From an uncultured Desulfuromonadales bacterium (lineage in GTDB: Bacteria; Desulfobacterota; Desulfuromonadia; Desulfuromonadales; Geopsychrobacteraceae), in the NCBI GenBank assembly GCA_947259715.1, contig CAMYNR010000020.1, positions 1 through 48,728 on the forward strand: a DNA stretch of 48,728 nucleotides, read 5' to 3'. Below, in pieces: positions 25,064 through 33,743 of this stretch. Every line of letters starts with the position of its first letter. Within the stretch, counting starts at the first letter, position 1. The translations under genes were made by a program, and so were the position numbers. Under the pieces are notes generated by a model that saw nothing but the letters and a program-made list of their open reading frames with translations, made no database searches and was not told where the DNA came from.

Positions 25064-25149
25064 TCTGGTTATGCACTTTGCTCCACTTGTCAGGAAATGG
25101 GGGCTCTGGCCCCTGTCAGCCGATTGGCGGAGCGAAGTGCATAACCAAG
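25064..25149. repeat. Palindromic intergenic repeat, family P copy 3
   Basis: Left end TGGTTATGCACTTTGCTCC (25066-25084) and right end GGAGCGAAGTGCATAACCA (25129-25147) are inverted copies with one mismatch. The centre holds a GGGG/CCCC hairpin and GCCGATTGG, also in the copy at 2831-2899. The TCTGGTTAT terminus is shared with the longer element at 23757-23918. Confidence 0.65.
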
Positions 25150-25319
25150 CAAGACTATTTTAAAAAAGCATAGCCAGACTGAATGCCGCTGGCAAGCCAA
25201 GCGGAACCAGAAGGCGCTGGTCGACCGATTGCTTCTGCTGCTTGGACATTTGCATGCACTTTCCATCCGGACGCCCGCTGATAAATCGGTGGATTGGTAA
25301 GGACATTAATTTAAAAAAA

Positions 25320-25348
25320 TTGACTGCGATTAACTTTGACGATACATT
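25320..25348 (+). promoter_or_regulatory. Sigma-70 promoter of the PilZ gene
   Basis: TTGACT (25320-25325) and TACATT (25343-25348) are separated by 17 bp in an AT-rich stretch, about 105 bp before the start codon. Confidence 0.55.
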
Positions 25349-25452
25349 TCATTAGTCGCTTATTCCCCCGCTTGTCGCTCAATCGCCCAGCCTGGCCGGC
25401 CGACCCTCTCTTGCTGCCAGGTTGATGAGAATAATTCCTTTGGGAGAATACA

Positions 25453-26196
25453 ATGCTAAGACAGATCCTCATCGTTCACCCCTCAGAGCCCGTTTTGCGA
25501 TCACTGCAGAAGGCCATCAATGCCAATATCAGCGATGCGGCGGTGTTTACCGCCGACTCGGTTCAGCTGGCGGTCGAAACAACAAAAATGTTTCATATCC
25601 ATCTGATTCTTCTTTCTCCAGAGTTTTCGAGGGAGGCTTTGAGTGATCTCTGCAATCAGCTTCAGCCGCTCGCGGCGGAGCAGTCGGTGCCTATTTTGCT
25701 GTTGACTGAAGGGGGGAGTCGGCAGGAACTTGAGTCAGCTTGTGAGCTGGAGACCGTTGGCACCATTGATCTGGCCTGCGGTGCGAATACCCTTTGCCAG
25801 ACGATCGATCAGGTTTGTTGCCCGAAACGGCTCAGGGGGGCCAAGCGCTATAGTATCCCACGCACCGAAATCACCGTCTGCCAGTCTGGCTGTTCACTGC
25901 CGGGGAAGGTTATCAACATCAGTGAAGGGGGACTCTTGTGTCAGTTGGAAGCGCCTGGCGGATTTGAATGGGCAAAACCAGCAATTCTGAATCTGCATTT
26001 TAACATTTCTGGCAAGGTGCTGGCGATCCAAAAGCTGCGAGGGGCTTCAGTCAACCTTAATGTGGTGCGCGCCAATCCGGATGAATCCCCCGCGGTGATC
26101 CGGGTCGCTTTCCGCTTCATTGAACCTGCTGAAGAGTCGCTTGTGCAGTTAAGCGATATCTTTTCCCTTTATGGCGCAGAAGAAGATGCCCTTTAA
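25453..26196 (+). CDS. Pseudo-receiver/PilZ domain protein
   Basis: A 247-residue soluble protein. Residues 1-120 have the fold pattern of a response-regulator receiver (QILIVHPSEPVLRSLQKAIN, then LILLSPEF and VPILLLTEGG). The phospho-acceptor Asp is replaced by Ser, so phosphorylation is unlikely. Residues about 130-240 are a PilZ domain: KRYSIPRTE gives an RxxxR-like start and INISEGGLLCQL gives the N/DxSxxG motif, so c-di-GMP binding is plausible. GGGAGA precedes the ATG. It is transcribed alone. It may act in c-di-GMP signalling, as the adhesin locus at 37577-48728 probably does, but no direct link is visible. Confidence 0.8.
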   Translation: MLRQILIVHPSEPVLRSLQKAINANISDAAVFTADSVQLAVETTKMFHIHLILLSPEFSREALSDLCNQLQPLAAEQSVPILLLTEGGSRQELESACELETVGTIDLACGANTLCQTIDQVCCPKRLRGAKRYSIPRTEITVCQSGCSLPGKVINISEGGLLCQLEAPGGFEWAKPAILNLHFNISGKVLAIQKLRGASVNLNVVRANPDESPAVIRVAFRFIEPAEESLVQLSDIFSLYGAEEDAL

Positions 26197-26292
26197 CTTT
26201 TTCAGGGCTGAGAAAAAACGACAGAGGCCTAATGCTTGAGACCTTATCTTCTTCCGGGCTAGAATGGCCCTCCTTTAGCCTGGAGGTTATTC

Positions 26293-26985
26293 ATGAAGCT
26301 ACCTGCTCCCCTACTGGAAGGTGTCCTGTTGCGCCGCTATAAGCGGTTTTTAACCGATATTGAGCTGGCCGACGGCACCGTTGTGACCGCCCATACACCA
26401 AATACCGGTAGCATGAAGCAGTGTGCGCTGCCCGGCCATCAGGTGCTTATCTCGCCTGCAGAGAATCCGAAACGCAAACTGAAGTACACCCTTGAGTTGA
26501 TTAGAGTTGGTGAAACCTGGGTCGATACTCACACCCAGCGGACCAACCGGGTGGTTGAAGAAGCGCTGCGTTCGGGCTGGATCGATGGACTCTGCGGTTA
26601 TTCCCTGACTCCGGAATTCAGGTTTGGCGAGAGTCGAATCGATTTTTTGCTGGAAAAGGCTGACCAGAGAGTCCTGCTCGAAGTGAAAAATGTCACCTTG
26701 CTCTGCGGAGAAACGACCGCCTGCTTCCCTGATGCGGTCACTGCTCGCGGACAAAGGCATTTGCGGGAACTGTTGGCGGCAAGGCAGCAGGGCTATCAGG
26801 CGGTGATCTTTTTCCTCGTGCAACGCGGCGAGGCGACCGAGTTTTCTCCCGCTGACGAAATCGATCCGGAGTACGGGCGCTTATTACGCGAGGTGGTCGC
26901 CGGCGGAGTGGAAGCATTGGCGTATAAAACCGTTGTCTCCCCTATGGCAAATCGGGTCGGGAAACAGATCCCGGTGGTGCTGTAG
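26293..26985 (+). CDS. sfsA: DNA/RNA nuclease SfsA
   Basis: SfsA-family protein, first named for a sugar-fermentation phenotype and now viewed as a nuclease. The 230-residue length is standard. Conserved segments are ELADGTVVTAHTPNTGSM, YSLTPEFRFGESRIDFLLE and the PD-(D/E)xK-like LLEVKNVTLL, then FPDAVTARGQRHLRELL and AVIFFLVQRGE. GGAGGTT precedes the ATG. tmcAL starts 2 bp after its stop, so the two form an operon. Confidence 0.94.
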   Translation: MKLPAPLLEGVLLRRYKRFLTDIELADGTVVTAHTPNTGSMKQCALPGHQVLISPAENPKRKLKYTLELIRVGETWVDTHTQRTNRVVEEALRSGWIDGLCGYSLTPEFRFGESRIDFLLEKADQRVLLEVKNVTLLCGETTACFPDAVTARGQRHLRELLAARQQGYQAVIFFLVQRGEATEFSPADEIDPEYGRLLREVVAGGVEALAYKTVVSPMANRVGKQIPVVL

Positions 26986-26987
26986 CG

Positions 26988-28244
26988 ATGCGCAGCGTCG
27001 GTCTGATCACCGAATACAATCCTTTTCACAATGGCCACCTGCATCATTTGCAGCAAAGTCTCAAGGCGGCCGAGGCTGAGGTTTCGGTGGCGGTGATGAG
27101 CGGCCATTTTCTGCAGCGCGGCGAACCGGCCCTGGTTGATAAATGGGTCCGTACAGAGATGGCTCTGGCGGCCGGGGTTGATCTGGTTATCGAGCTGCCA
27201 TTTCCCTGGGCCTGCAACAGCGCACCGTATTTTGCATTGGGCGCGGTGCAGGCTTTAAACTCTCTGGCAGGAATCGACGCGCTTTGCTTCGGCAGTGAAG
27301 CAGGTGAGCTGAGCAATCTGCAAAAGCTCAGCGGACTCTTACGCCAGCAGCGTCAGACCATTACCGAGCAGACCGCGCGGTTGCTCCGTCAGGGGGTGAA
27401 CTTTCCGACCGCCCGCGAGCAGGTCATCAGCGAACTTTGTGATGATTCTCAGCTTGCGCAGCTGCTTGCTCAGCCGAATAATATTCTTGCTATTGAGTAT
27501 CTGCACGCCCTGACAGAAACGCGCTCGACAATTCGGCCGCTGACGATTCAGCGGATCGGGGCCGGCTATCATCAACGGCAGGCGGTCGGGGAGATCGCCA
27601 GCGCCACCGGCATCCGGGCGATGCTCGCTGCTGATGAAAAGATTTCGGCCTATCTGCCCCGGCCGGTTCAGCCTGTTCTGCAGGCGGCTCTAAAGGCTGG
27701 CCGGCAGAGTTCGGAAGAGCTCCTGCTGCGCCTGCTGCTGGCGCGCCTCAACCTCGGGGTCGATTCACTGGCCGGAATCTATCAAATTGAACATGGTTTA
27801 CAGCATCGTTTGGTCGAAAAAGCCGAGCAGGCGAGTATTTACAAGGATTTTGTCACTGACTGCAAATCGCGGCAGCTGACCCGCACCCGGGTTCAACGCA
27901 GCCTCTGCTATCTGCTCAATGGAGTCGGCAAAGAGTTCATGACGGAATCTCTGCAGCGGGGCCCGCTTTATCTGCACCTGCTCGGTTGCAGCCGCGCCGG
28001 GGAGGAATTTCTCGCTCATTATCGAAAGGAGTTTCAGCTGCCGCTGATCAGCAACTATTCGCGCATCACGGCGCAGCTGAAGAAATACTACGGTGCCAAG
28101 AGTGCCGACTATCGACTGGCTGCGCAGCAACTTGAATTGGAACTGCGGGCGACCAGAAATTTCACCCTGCTGATAAAAAGCTGGCCGGGTGGCCGCCGCA
28201 ATCAGGATTATTACCAGGCCGTGCGTCGGGCTCGGGGAAACTGA
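26988..28244 (+). CDS. tmcAL: tRNA(Met) cytidine acetate ligase TmcAL
   Basis: TmcAL makes N4-acetylcytidine at the wobble base of elongator tRNA(Met) from acetate and ATP. The 418-residue protein begins with the nucleotidyltransferase motif TEYNPFHNGHLHHL (HxGH at 14-17), followed by VMSGHFLQRGEPALVDKW and the DLVIELPFPWACNSA segment typical of the family. The C-terminal half is helical. It begins 2 nt after sfsA and converges with the OmpA-like gene, whose stop is 7 bp away. Confidence 0.92.
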   Translation: MRSVGLITEYNPFHNGHLHHLQQSLKAAEAEVSVAVMSGHFLQRGEPALVDKWVRTEMALAAGVDLVIELPFPWACNSAPYFALGAVQALNSLAGIDALCFGSEAGELSNLQKLSGLLRQQRQTITEQTARLLRQGVNFPTAREQVISELCDDSQLAQLLAQPNNILAIEYLHALTETRSTIRPLTIQRIGAGYHQRQAVGEIASATGIRAMLAADEKISAYLPRPVQPVLQAALKAGRQSSEELLLRLLLARLNLGVDSLAGIYQIEHGLQHRLVEKAEQASIYKDFVTDCKSRQLTRTRVQRSLCYLLNGVGKEFMTESLQRGPLYLHLLGCSRAGEEFLAHYRKEFQLPLISNYSRITAQLKKYYGAKSADYRLAAQQLELELRATRNFTLLIKSWPGGRRNQDYYQAVRRARGN

Positions 28245-28251
28245 TCCAGTT

Positions 28252-28716
28252 TCAGGAGTCGTCCTCCGGCAGGAAAACCCGCACCTCCACCCGGCGGTTG
28301 GCGCCCAGTCCGGTTTTGTTGCCACTTCTGGGGATCATCGTGCTGGCTCCATAGCCATAGCGGACAAATTTGTTGGCCGCCAGGCCGGTCTCATTCTGCA
28401 GGAATACGGCGACATTATAGGCTCTTGCCTGGCTGAGCTGTTGATTGTTGACGTACTCATAATCATTGACAATTCGGCGCCGGTCGCAATAGCCCTCGAC
28501 CAGAATCAGCTTGACCGGCTGCTGCTTGATTTGCTTTGCCAGGCGCTTCAGCTTACTGAGCTCCTGAGCACTGAGTTTGGCCGATGCGGTTTCAAAATGC
28601 ACCAGAGTCGGTTCGGCCAACAGCTTATCTGCCTGGCTGAGTGAACTGGAAACCAGCAACAGCAGCAGGGCGGTTAGGATGACGCGGACCTTGGGCAGGT
28701 GACCGTTCAGTTTCAT
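28252..28716 (-). CDS. OmpA-family periplasmic protein
   Basis: A 154-residue secreted protein. The N-terminal hydrophobic segment (about 10-29) is a signal peptide. The rest is an OmpA-like peptidoglycan-binding domain with HFETASAKLSAQELSKL, VEGYCDRRR (the usual GHTD is replaced by GYCD), LSQARAYNVAVFL and the C-terminal GANRRVEVRV. AAGGAGG lies before the ATG. It is the last gene of the lemA operon, 11 bp after the second TPM gene, which suggests a cell-envelope role for that operon. Confidence 0.88.
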   Translation of the reverse strand: MKLNGHLPKVRVILTALLLLLVSSSLSQADKLLAEPTLVHFETASAKLSAQELSKLKRLAKQIKQQPVKLILVEGYCDRRRIVNDYEYVNNQQLSQARAYNVAVFLQNETGLAANKFVRYGYGASTMIPRSGNKTGLGANRRVEVRVFLPEDDS

Positions 28717-28727
28717 TCTTTCCCTCC

Positions 28728-29366
28728 TTATCGGTTTTTCTCCAGAATCAGATTCGGCAGTTCATCATGATCATCATGTTTCACCGGCAGCGGCGAGGCG
28801 AGGAGTTCGCCACAGCGCTCCACTGCTTTACAGACTGCGCCGCAGGCATCGTCCGATTTCAGGCCGGCGACGATAATGTCGACAATTTCCTCCCAGGTAT
28901 GTTCCGGAACCTGTTCGTTGATGCCGCTGTCGGCAAGCACCTGTACGCGATGCTCAAAAAGTGAGATCAGAATCAGGATGCCGGTCCGGTCGCGGGTTTC
29001 GTGCAAGCCAAGTTGCAGGAAACTGACCATCGCTTTCTCTTTGACTTCAGCGGTCAGTTCATCGGGGTGGATCAGTTTGCGTTTTAAGCCCGGCAAGCGG
29101 CGGATCAATTGTTGATAGAGAACGTAGGCCCCAACAAAGACCGGGATAAAGACCCAGATCGATGAATCACCGAACAGCCAGCTGAGCAGCAGGCCGGTTC
29201 CCATGGCCAGACTGCCGGCGCCGATCAGTTCAGCCCGGGGATAGTCGTAGGAACTGTCGACCACCATCGGCACAATTTCGCTGCTGGTGGTGCCTTCGGC
29301 GGCCTTGACGGCCGCTTCGATTCTCTGTTGCTCTTCTTTGCTGAAGAACTCACTCGCTGATTTCAT
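28728..29366 (-). CDS. TPM domain membrane protein
   Basis: A 212-residue protein with a TPM domain in two parts: SKEEQQRIEAAVKAAEGTTS at the start and, after two close TM helices (about 48-88), GILILISLFEHRVQVLADSG. This arrangement, with the TM pair inserted in the fold, is typical of the second TPM gene in lemA-TPM-TPM operons. Function is unknown; TPM proteins are often linked to membrane protein quality control. GGGGACC precedes the ATG. Confidence 0.85.
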   Translation of the reverse strand: MKSASEFFSKEEQQRIEAAVKAAEGTTSSEIVPMVVDSSYDYPRAELIGAGSLAMGTGLLLSWLFGDSSIWVFIPVFVGAYVLYQQLIRRLPGLKRKLIHPDELTAEVKEKAMVSFLQLGLHETRDRTGILILISLFEHRVQVLADSGINEQVPEHTWEEIVDIIVAGLKSDDACGAVCKAVERCGELLASPLPVKHDDHDELPNLILEKNR

Positions 29367-29396
29367 TAGGTCCCCAATTTCTGTTCCTGAAAATCC

Positions 29397-30119
29397 TTAC
29401 CAACCGCCAGAGGCGCCGCCACCGCCACCGCCGCCACCACCGCCGGAGAATCCTCCTCCGCCGAAGCCGCCGCCACCGAAACCACCACCGAAGGGTGGAC
29501 CGCCGATGTAGGTGCCTCGGCGCCGGGAACGGTGCCCCCGGCGGCCGCTCAGTCGGGCAAGGAGCGGAGCAAAGAAGAAGAACATGATGATGAAGCCAAA
29601 CGGGCTGGTGCGTTGCTTCTTCTTGCCGCTGCGCCCGGTCCCCTGGTACTCACCACGCACTGCTTCGGCCATCGCCAGCACCCCGGCGATGACGCCGCCA
29701 TCGAAGTCGCCCTGTTTCAACCGCGGACTGATTTCATTGTCGATAATGCGGCCGGCCAGCAGATCGGTCAGGCGTCCTTCCAGTCCGTAGCCGACCTCGA
29801 TGCGGATTTCGCGTTCCTGCTTGGCCAACAGCAGCAGGGCGCCATTGTCCTTGCTCTTCTGGCCGACTCCCCAGGTGGTCAGCACCTCCAGCGCGTACTC
29901 TTCCAGAACTTCACCATCCAGGCTGGGGGTGGTCAAAACGACGATCTGGGTTGAATCGCTCTGTTCGAACTCGCGCAGAAACTGTTCCAGTTTCAACTCT
30001 GTGGTTTCCGTGAGCAAGCCGGCCCGGTCATTGACATAGCCGGTTGCTGGAGGAACCTCCAGGGCAAGGACCCCTCCGGCGAAAATAAACAGCAGAAAAA
30101 AACTAACCAAAAATCGCAT
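29397..30119 (-). CDS. TPM domain protein with glycine-rich tail (YgcG-like)
   Basis: A 240-residue exported protein. It has a signal peptide (about 1-20, ending LALE), a periplasmic TPM domain (YVNDRAGLLTETTELKLEQF to IRIEVGYGLEGRLTDLLAGR), one TM helix (about 175-190: FGFIIMFFFFAPLL) and a short basic region. It ends in a glycine-rich tail of GGGGF-type repeats closing in SGGW, a usual feature of YgcG/TPM proteins next to LemA. The ATG at 30119 overlaps the lemA stop (TGATG), showing coupling. Confidence 0.88.
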   Translation of the reverse strand: MRFLVSFFLLFIFAGGVLALEVPPATGYVNDRAGLLTETTELKLEQFLREFEQSDSTQIVVLTTPSLDGEVLEEYALEVLTTWGVGQKSKDNGALLLLAKQEREIRIEVGYGLEGRLTDLLAGRIIDNEISPRLKQGDFDGGVIAGVLAMAEAVRGEYQGTGRSGKKKQRTSPFGFIIMFFFFAPLLARLSGRRGHRSRRRGTYIGGPPFGGGFGGGGFGGGGFSGGGGGGGGGGASGGW

Positions 30120-30700
30120 CAAAATTGAACCTTGGGTGCCTGGGCTGCGCCTGGGTCGGCTTTGAATGGCTCTTTGCGCTCCAACTGCAGTAAGAATTTG
30201 TTGGTCAGGTTGTTGGGAAAGGTGCGGATCGAACTGTTGAAGGTCTGTACGGCTTTGTTGTAGCGCTGCCGGGCAACGTTGATGCGGTTTTCGGTCCCTT
30301 CGAGCTGGTGCTGCAGGTCAAGGAAGTTCTGATTGGCCTTCAGGTCGGGATAGCGCTCGACCACCACCATCAGTCGGGACAGAGCGCTGCTCAGCTGTCC
30401 CTGCGCTTGCTGGAATTGTTCGAGCAGAGCGGGGTTGTTCAGCTGTTCGGCAGAAAGATTCATTTGACCGACCTTGGCGCGGGCGTTGGTCACCTCGGTC
30501 AAGGTCTCCTTCTCGTGAGCAGCGTAAGCTTTGACAGTTTCCACCAGGTTGGGGATCAGGTCGGCGCGGCGCTGATAGGTGGCTTCAACATCGGCCCAGG
30601 CGGCAAACACCGCTTCTTCGTTCTGCTGGATGGTGTTGTAGCCGCAACTGTTCAATACCAGGCTGACAAACAGCAATGAAATTAGCCAGCGGATCTTCAT
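30119..30700 (-). CDS. lemA: LemA family lipoprotein
   Basis: A 193-residue envelope protein. The N-terminus has a lipobox-like LVLNSC. The body is the all-helical LemA domain: NEEAVFAAWADVEATYQRRA, DLIPNLVETVKAYAAHEKET, then NINVARQRYNK-type helices. The start at ATG 30700 has GGAGG seven bases upstream, better than the start at 30712. It heads the operon lemA-TPM-TPM-ompA-like. The role of LemA is not established. Confidence 0.9.
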   Translation of the reverse strand: MKIRWLISLLFVSLVLNSCGYNTIQQNEEAVFAAWADVEATYQRRADLIPNLVETVKAYAAHEKETLTEVTNARAKVGQMNLSAEQLNNPALLEQFQQAQGQLSSALSRLMVVVERYPDLKANQNFLDLQHQLEGTENRINVARQRYNKAVQTFNSSIRTFPNNLTNKFLLQLERKEPFKADPGAAQAPKVQF

Positions 30701-30800
30701 GGTTTCCTCCAATCATCAAGCGTTGGGTTCATTAGATTGCACAGTTTAGCATAGTTGTTTCAACAGACGAGGGCTCGATTTACGCCCGCTGAGCAAAAAA

Positions 30801-32096
30801 TTATTCCGGCAGGGAGGCTGGCCGTGGAGCTTTATCGATCTTCTCGATGGAGGGCAACTCTTTGCTGCTCTCCGCGCCCAGCTCTTTGAACTTGCGGGCG
30901 GTCACCAAAACCCGGCTGTCCAGGGAGGCCATGCCATTGTTGTAGCTGTCGACGGCGCGCTCCAGGCCCTTGCCCATGAGGGTGAAATGCTGGCCGAGGG
31001 TGGCCAGGCGATCGTATAGCTCCCGGCCGAGTTGACTGATCGCTGCAGCGTTCTCCGTCAACTGTTCCTGGCGCCAGCCATAGGCCACCGAACGCAGCAG
31101 GGCGATCAGGGTGGTTGGGGTGGCCAGCAGGACCTTGCGATCAACGCCGGCTTCAATCAGGCCGGGATCTTCCGCCAGAGCGGCGGAAAAGAAGGTTTCG
31201 CCCGGGAGAAACAGCACGACGAATTCCGGGGTCGGTTGAAACTGCTCCCAATAATTCTTCGCGGAAAGTTTCTGCAGGTGATCGCGGATCTGCCGGGCAT
31301 GGCGGGCCAGGCAGGCTTTGCGCTCTTTCCCCTCGGTGGCTTCCAGCGACTCCAGGTAGGCCTGCAGTGGCGCTTTTGAATCGACGACAATATTGCGGCC
31401 ATTCGGCAGCTTGACCAGCATGTCGGGGCGCAAGCGACCGCTGTCGGCGGTTTCCTGCTCAACAAAATCGCAGTAGTTCAGCATGCCGGCCAGCTCAACA
31501 ACCTTGCGCAGCTGGATCTCTCCCCAGCGGCCGCGCACCGCCGGCGTGCGCAAAGCGCGGACCAGGTTGCCGGTCTCTTTTTCCAGGCTGGTCTGGCTGG
31601 TCAGCAGCGCTTTGAGCTGCTCATCGAGGCGGGCGTAGGCACCGCTACGGGCCTGTTCCAATTGTTGAATTTTGCCATCCACCTCTTTTAGTGAAGCTTC
31701 GAGGGGCTTGACCAGTTGATCGATCGCCTGCTGGCGATTTTCAAGATCACCTTTGGCCTGCTGCTGATAGCGCTCCAGGGTTGTTTTGGCCAAATCCAGA
31801 AAGCTCTGATTATTCGCCGCCAACGCCTCGGCGGAAAGGGCGCGAAAGGCTTGCTCACTCTGTTGACGGTTCTCTTCCAGCAGCATGAGCTTTTCTGCCG
31901 TGGCGCTCCGCTCTGTGTTCAACTGGGTCGACAGGGCAGCGATCTGCTGTAAAAGTTGCTCGCGCTCTGTCCGGTCTTTCAGGACCTGCTGCTGCAGGGG
32001 GCGACAGACCTGCAGACGGCCGATCAGCCAGCCGCAAAGCAGGCCGAGCCCGAGGGCACAGGCAAGCAGAATCCAGGTTTCATTGGCTAGTATCAC
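30801..32096 (-). CDS. rmuC: DNA recombination protein RmuC
   Basis: RmuC limits inversions at short inverted repeats; its biochemical activity is unproven. The 431-residue protein has one N-terminal TM helix (about 7-26), a long coiled coil (about 30-180) and the RmuC nuclease-like domain: LRTPAVRGRWGEIQLRKVVE, LPNGRNIVVDSKAPLQAYLE, FLPGETFFSAALAEDPGL and LLATPTTLIALLRSVAYGWR. It is a monocistronic gene on the minus strand. In this window rich in inverted-repeat elements its presence is of interest but is a general feature of the phylum. Confidence 0.92.
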   Translation of the reverse strand: MILANETWILLACALGLGLLCGWLIGRLQVCRPLQQQVLKDRTEREQLLQQIAALSTQLNTERSATAEKLMLLEENRQQSEQAFRALSAEALAANNQSFLDLAKTTLERYQQQAKGDLENRQQAIDQLVKPLEASLKEVDGKIQQLEQARSGAYARLDEQLKALLTSQTSLEKETGNLVRALRTPAVRGRWGEIQLRKVVELAGMLNYCDFVEQETADSGRLRPDMLVKLPNGRNIVVDSKAPLQAYLESLEATEGKERKACLARHARQIRDHLQKLSAKNYWEQFQPTPEFVVLFLPGETFFSAALAEDPGLIEAGVDRKVLLATPTTLIALLRSVAYGWRQEQLTENAAAISQLGRELYDRLATLGQHFTLMGKGLERAVDSYNNGMASLDSRVLVTARKFKELGAESSKELPSIEKIDKAPRPASLPE

Positions 32097-32184
32097 TGGG
32101 CTGGTCCTTTTAAACGTGATTTTATGCGGTTGGCCTGAAAGGAGGCCACGATAGCAGAGCGGCTGAGCCTGGACAAGAGCAGGA

Positions 32185-32212
32185 TTGCCAGATCCTTTTG
32201 ATCCGCTAGAAT
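32185..32212 (+). promoter_or_regulatory. Sigma-70 promoter of the YkgJ-family gene
   Basis: TTGCCA (32185-32190) and TAGAAT (32207-32212) are spaced by 16 bp, 46 bp before the start codon. Confidence 0.5.
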
Positions 32213-32258
32213 AGAATTACAAATACGGCAATTTTTAGAGTTTTCTACGGAGGGGCTG

Positions 32259-32948
32259 ATGAATAATTTTAATTTTGATCTTTGTCAGCAGTTAACTGCT
32301 GGAATGGTTGAGGAGCTCTGCCGCAGAAAAGCTGCTGCCGATCGGCTGTTAAATGAGATTCAGCGCGTCGCAGCAGATGCGGAGACTTTTCTGCAGGGTC
32401 AACCGGAAAATAATCGTCAGCTGATCGATTGCGGGCCCGGCTGCGGGAGTTGCTGCATCGTGAATGTCGCCATCCTGTTCCCCGAGGGGCTGGCGATTGT
32501 CCGTTATCTGGGTGGGCTCAAAAAGGCCAGCCGCCAGCAGATAGGGGACAAGCTGGAAGAGCTTTGGCGAGCTGTTCGCGGCCTTGATGATGAGGAGCGG
32601 ATGTTTTTGCGGCGCAGTTGCGCTTTCCTCGATGAACAGGGCTCCTGCCAGATCTATCCGGTGCGGCCACTGCTTTGCCGCAGTATCTCCTCGACCGACG
32701 CGGACAGCTGCCGTCAGGCATTGGTCGATCAGGTTTTTGGCATGGAGAGTGCGGTTCTGATGCATCTCTTTCAGCAGCAACTCTATGAGACGCTATTTGC
32801 CGGAATCGGCCGGGGCCTGGAAAAGGCTGGATTGGATGGTCGCAGTTGGCCGTTGAGCGGGCTGGTGCGCTATCTGCTGAAGAATTCAGTGGCCGAGGGC
32901 GATCTGCTGGCTGGGCGCCAGCTTGGTTGGCAGGAAATCTACTCCTGA
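32259..32948 (+). CDS. YkgJ-family cysteine cluster protein
   Basis: A 229-residue protein with the YkgJ (Zn/Fe-chelating) domain. Cysteines occur in DCGPGCGSCC (about 58-67) and in RRSCAFLDEQGSCQIYPVRP, followed by LLCRS, so a metal or FeS cluster is likely. A helical N-terminal part and a C-terminal helical part flank the domain. GGAGGGG precedes the ATG. It converges on the small membrane protein gene at 33330. Function is unknown for the family. Confidence 0.85.
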   Translation: MNNFNFDLCQQLTAGMVEELCRRKAAADRLLNEIQRVAADAETFLQGQPENNRQLIDCGPGCGSCCIVNVAILFPEGLAIVRYLGGLKKASRQQIGDKLEELWRAVRGLDDEERMFLRRSCAFLDEQGSCQIYPVRPLLCRSISSTDADSCRQALVDQVFGMESAVLMHLFQQQLYETLFAGIGRGLEKAGLDGRSWPLSGLVRYLLKNSVAEGDLLAGRQLGWQEIYS

Positions 32949-32964
32949 GGGCTGCCGGGCGATT

Positions 32965-33330
32965 TCAGGAGTAGCTGAAATAAAGGCCGAGACCGGCTAC
33001 CGAAAAGAGCAGGCAAAGGACCAGCGTGCTGCGAATATAGTCTCCCTTGCGGCGCCGGCGCCGGGTGTTGATCAGCACTCCGATGGCACTGGCCAGGGTG
33101 CTGAAGATCAGCAGCATGGCAATGTAGTCGACCAGCGCCATGTCCCAGTGCTGGCGGCGATAAATGTTCACCCGGTAAAAGCGATCGAAAAAAGTTTCCA
33201 CTTCCGGTTTGGCGACCGCTGCGATACAGATAGCTGCGAAGAGGCCGATTGCTGCGGTGGCGTTCAACCAGGTCAGCAGCCGCAGAAGGAAATCCGGGCC
33301 TTGCCGGCGTTCTTTCTCGGGTCTCATCAT
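32965..33330 (-). CDS. Small membrane protein of unknown function
   Basis: A 121-residue protein with three predicted TM helices (about 14-40, 66-86, 100-119) separated by charged loops; the segment RRRRRKGDYIRS between the last two is strongly basic. It has no recognisable catalytic motif. It reads as a real gene: hydrophobic segments are coherent and it fills a gap between a convergent gene and the divergent clpS. No function can be assigned. Confidence 0.65.
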   Translation of the reverse strand: MMRPEKERRQGPDFLLRLLTWLNATAAIGLFAAICIAAVAKPEVETFFDRFYRVNIYRRQHWDMALVDYIAMLLIFSTLASAIGVLINTRRRRRKGDYIRSTLVLCLLFSVAGLGLYFSYS

Positions 33331-33368
33331 TTCTTCACTCTGGCAGGCTTCGGTTCTGAATTAAAATG

Positions 33369-33377
33369 TGCTAGGAT
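33369..33377 (+). promoter_or_regulatory. Possible extended -10 promoter of clpS-clpA
   Basis: TGCTAGGAT (33369-33377) resembles an extended -10 element about 40 bp before clpS. No strong -35 box is present at 17 bp. Confidence 0.35.
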
Positions 33378-33416
33378 GAGCGGAAAAAATAATCCAGGCT
33401 AAGGTAAACTTAACAT

Positions 33417-33728
33417 ATGGCAAGTGACACTGGTAACAGAACCCAGATCAAGCAGAAGACCCAAGGGCAGGTGGCCACTCCGCCGCTGTTCAAGGTCATG
33501 ATGCACAACGACGATTATACCACGATGGAATTCGTCATCGAGGTGCTGCGGGATGTTTTCCGCAAGTCGGCGACTGAGGCCGAAAAGATCATGTTGACCA
33601 TTCATTTTCAAGGGGTTGGCCATTGTGGTACCTTCCCTTATGCAATCGCTGAAACCAAGGCCGATCAGGTACGCCTGCGGGCTCGGAAGTCCGGCTTTCC
33701 ATTGCGTTGTTCGCTGGAGGAGGCTTAA
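33417..33728 (+). CDS. clpS: ATP-dependent Clp protease adaptor ClpS
   Basis: ClpS delivers N-degron substrates to ClpAP. The 103-residue protein has the family core: FKVMMHNDDYTTMEFVIEVL with the binding-pocket NDD/TTMEFV, HFQGVGHCGTFPYAIAETK, and a tail ending RCSLEEA. Length is normal. clpA follows directly and aat is third, which is the complete set for leucine/phenylalanine N-degron making and degradation; only ClpP is not in this window. Confidence 0.95.
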   Translation: MASDTGNRTQIKQKTQGQVATPPLFKVMMHNDDYTTMEFVIEVLRDVFRKSATEAEKIMLTIHFQGVGHCGTFPYAIAETKADQVRLRARKSGFPLRCSLEEA

Positions 33729-33743
33729 GGAACGGTGGCTGAG

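Larger units (their letters stand above)
25035..25452. other. Intergenic region between the sugar dehydrogenase and PilZ genes
   Basis: This 418-bp gap holds a palindromic repeat (25064-25149) and a good sigma-70 promoter facing the PilZ gene (25320-25348). Between them (25150-25319) I see no ORF, RNA gene or strong hairpin. Confidence 0.6.
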
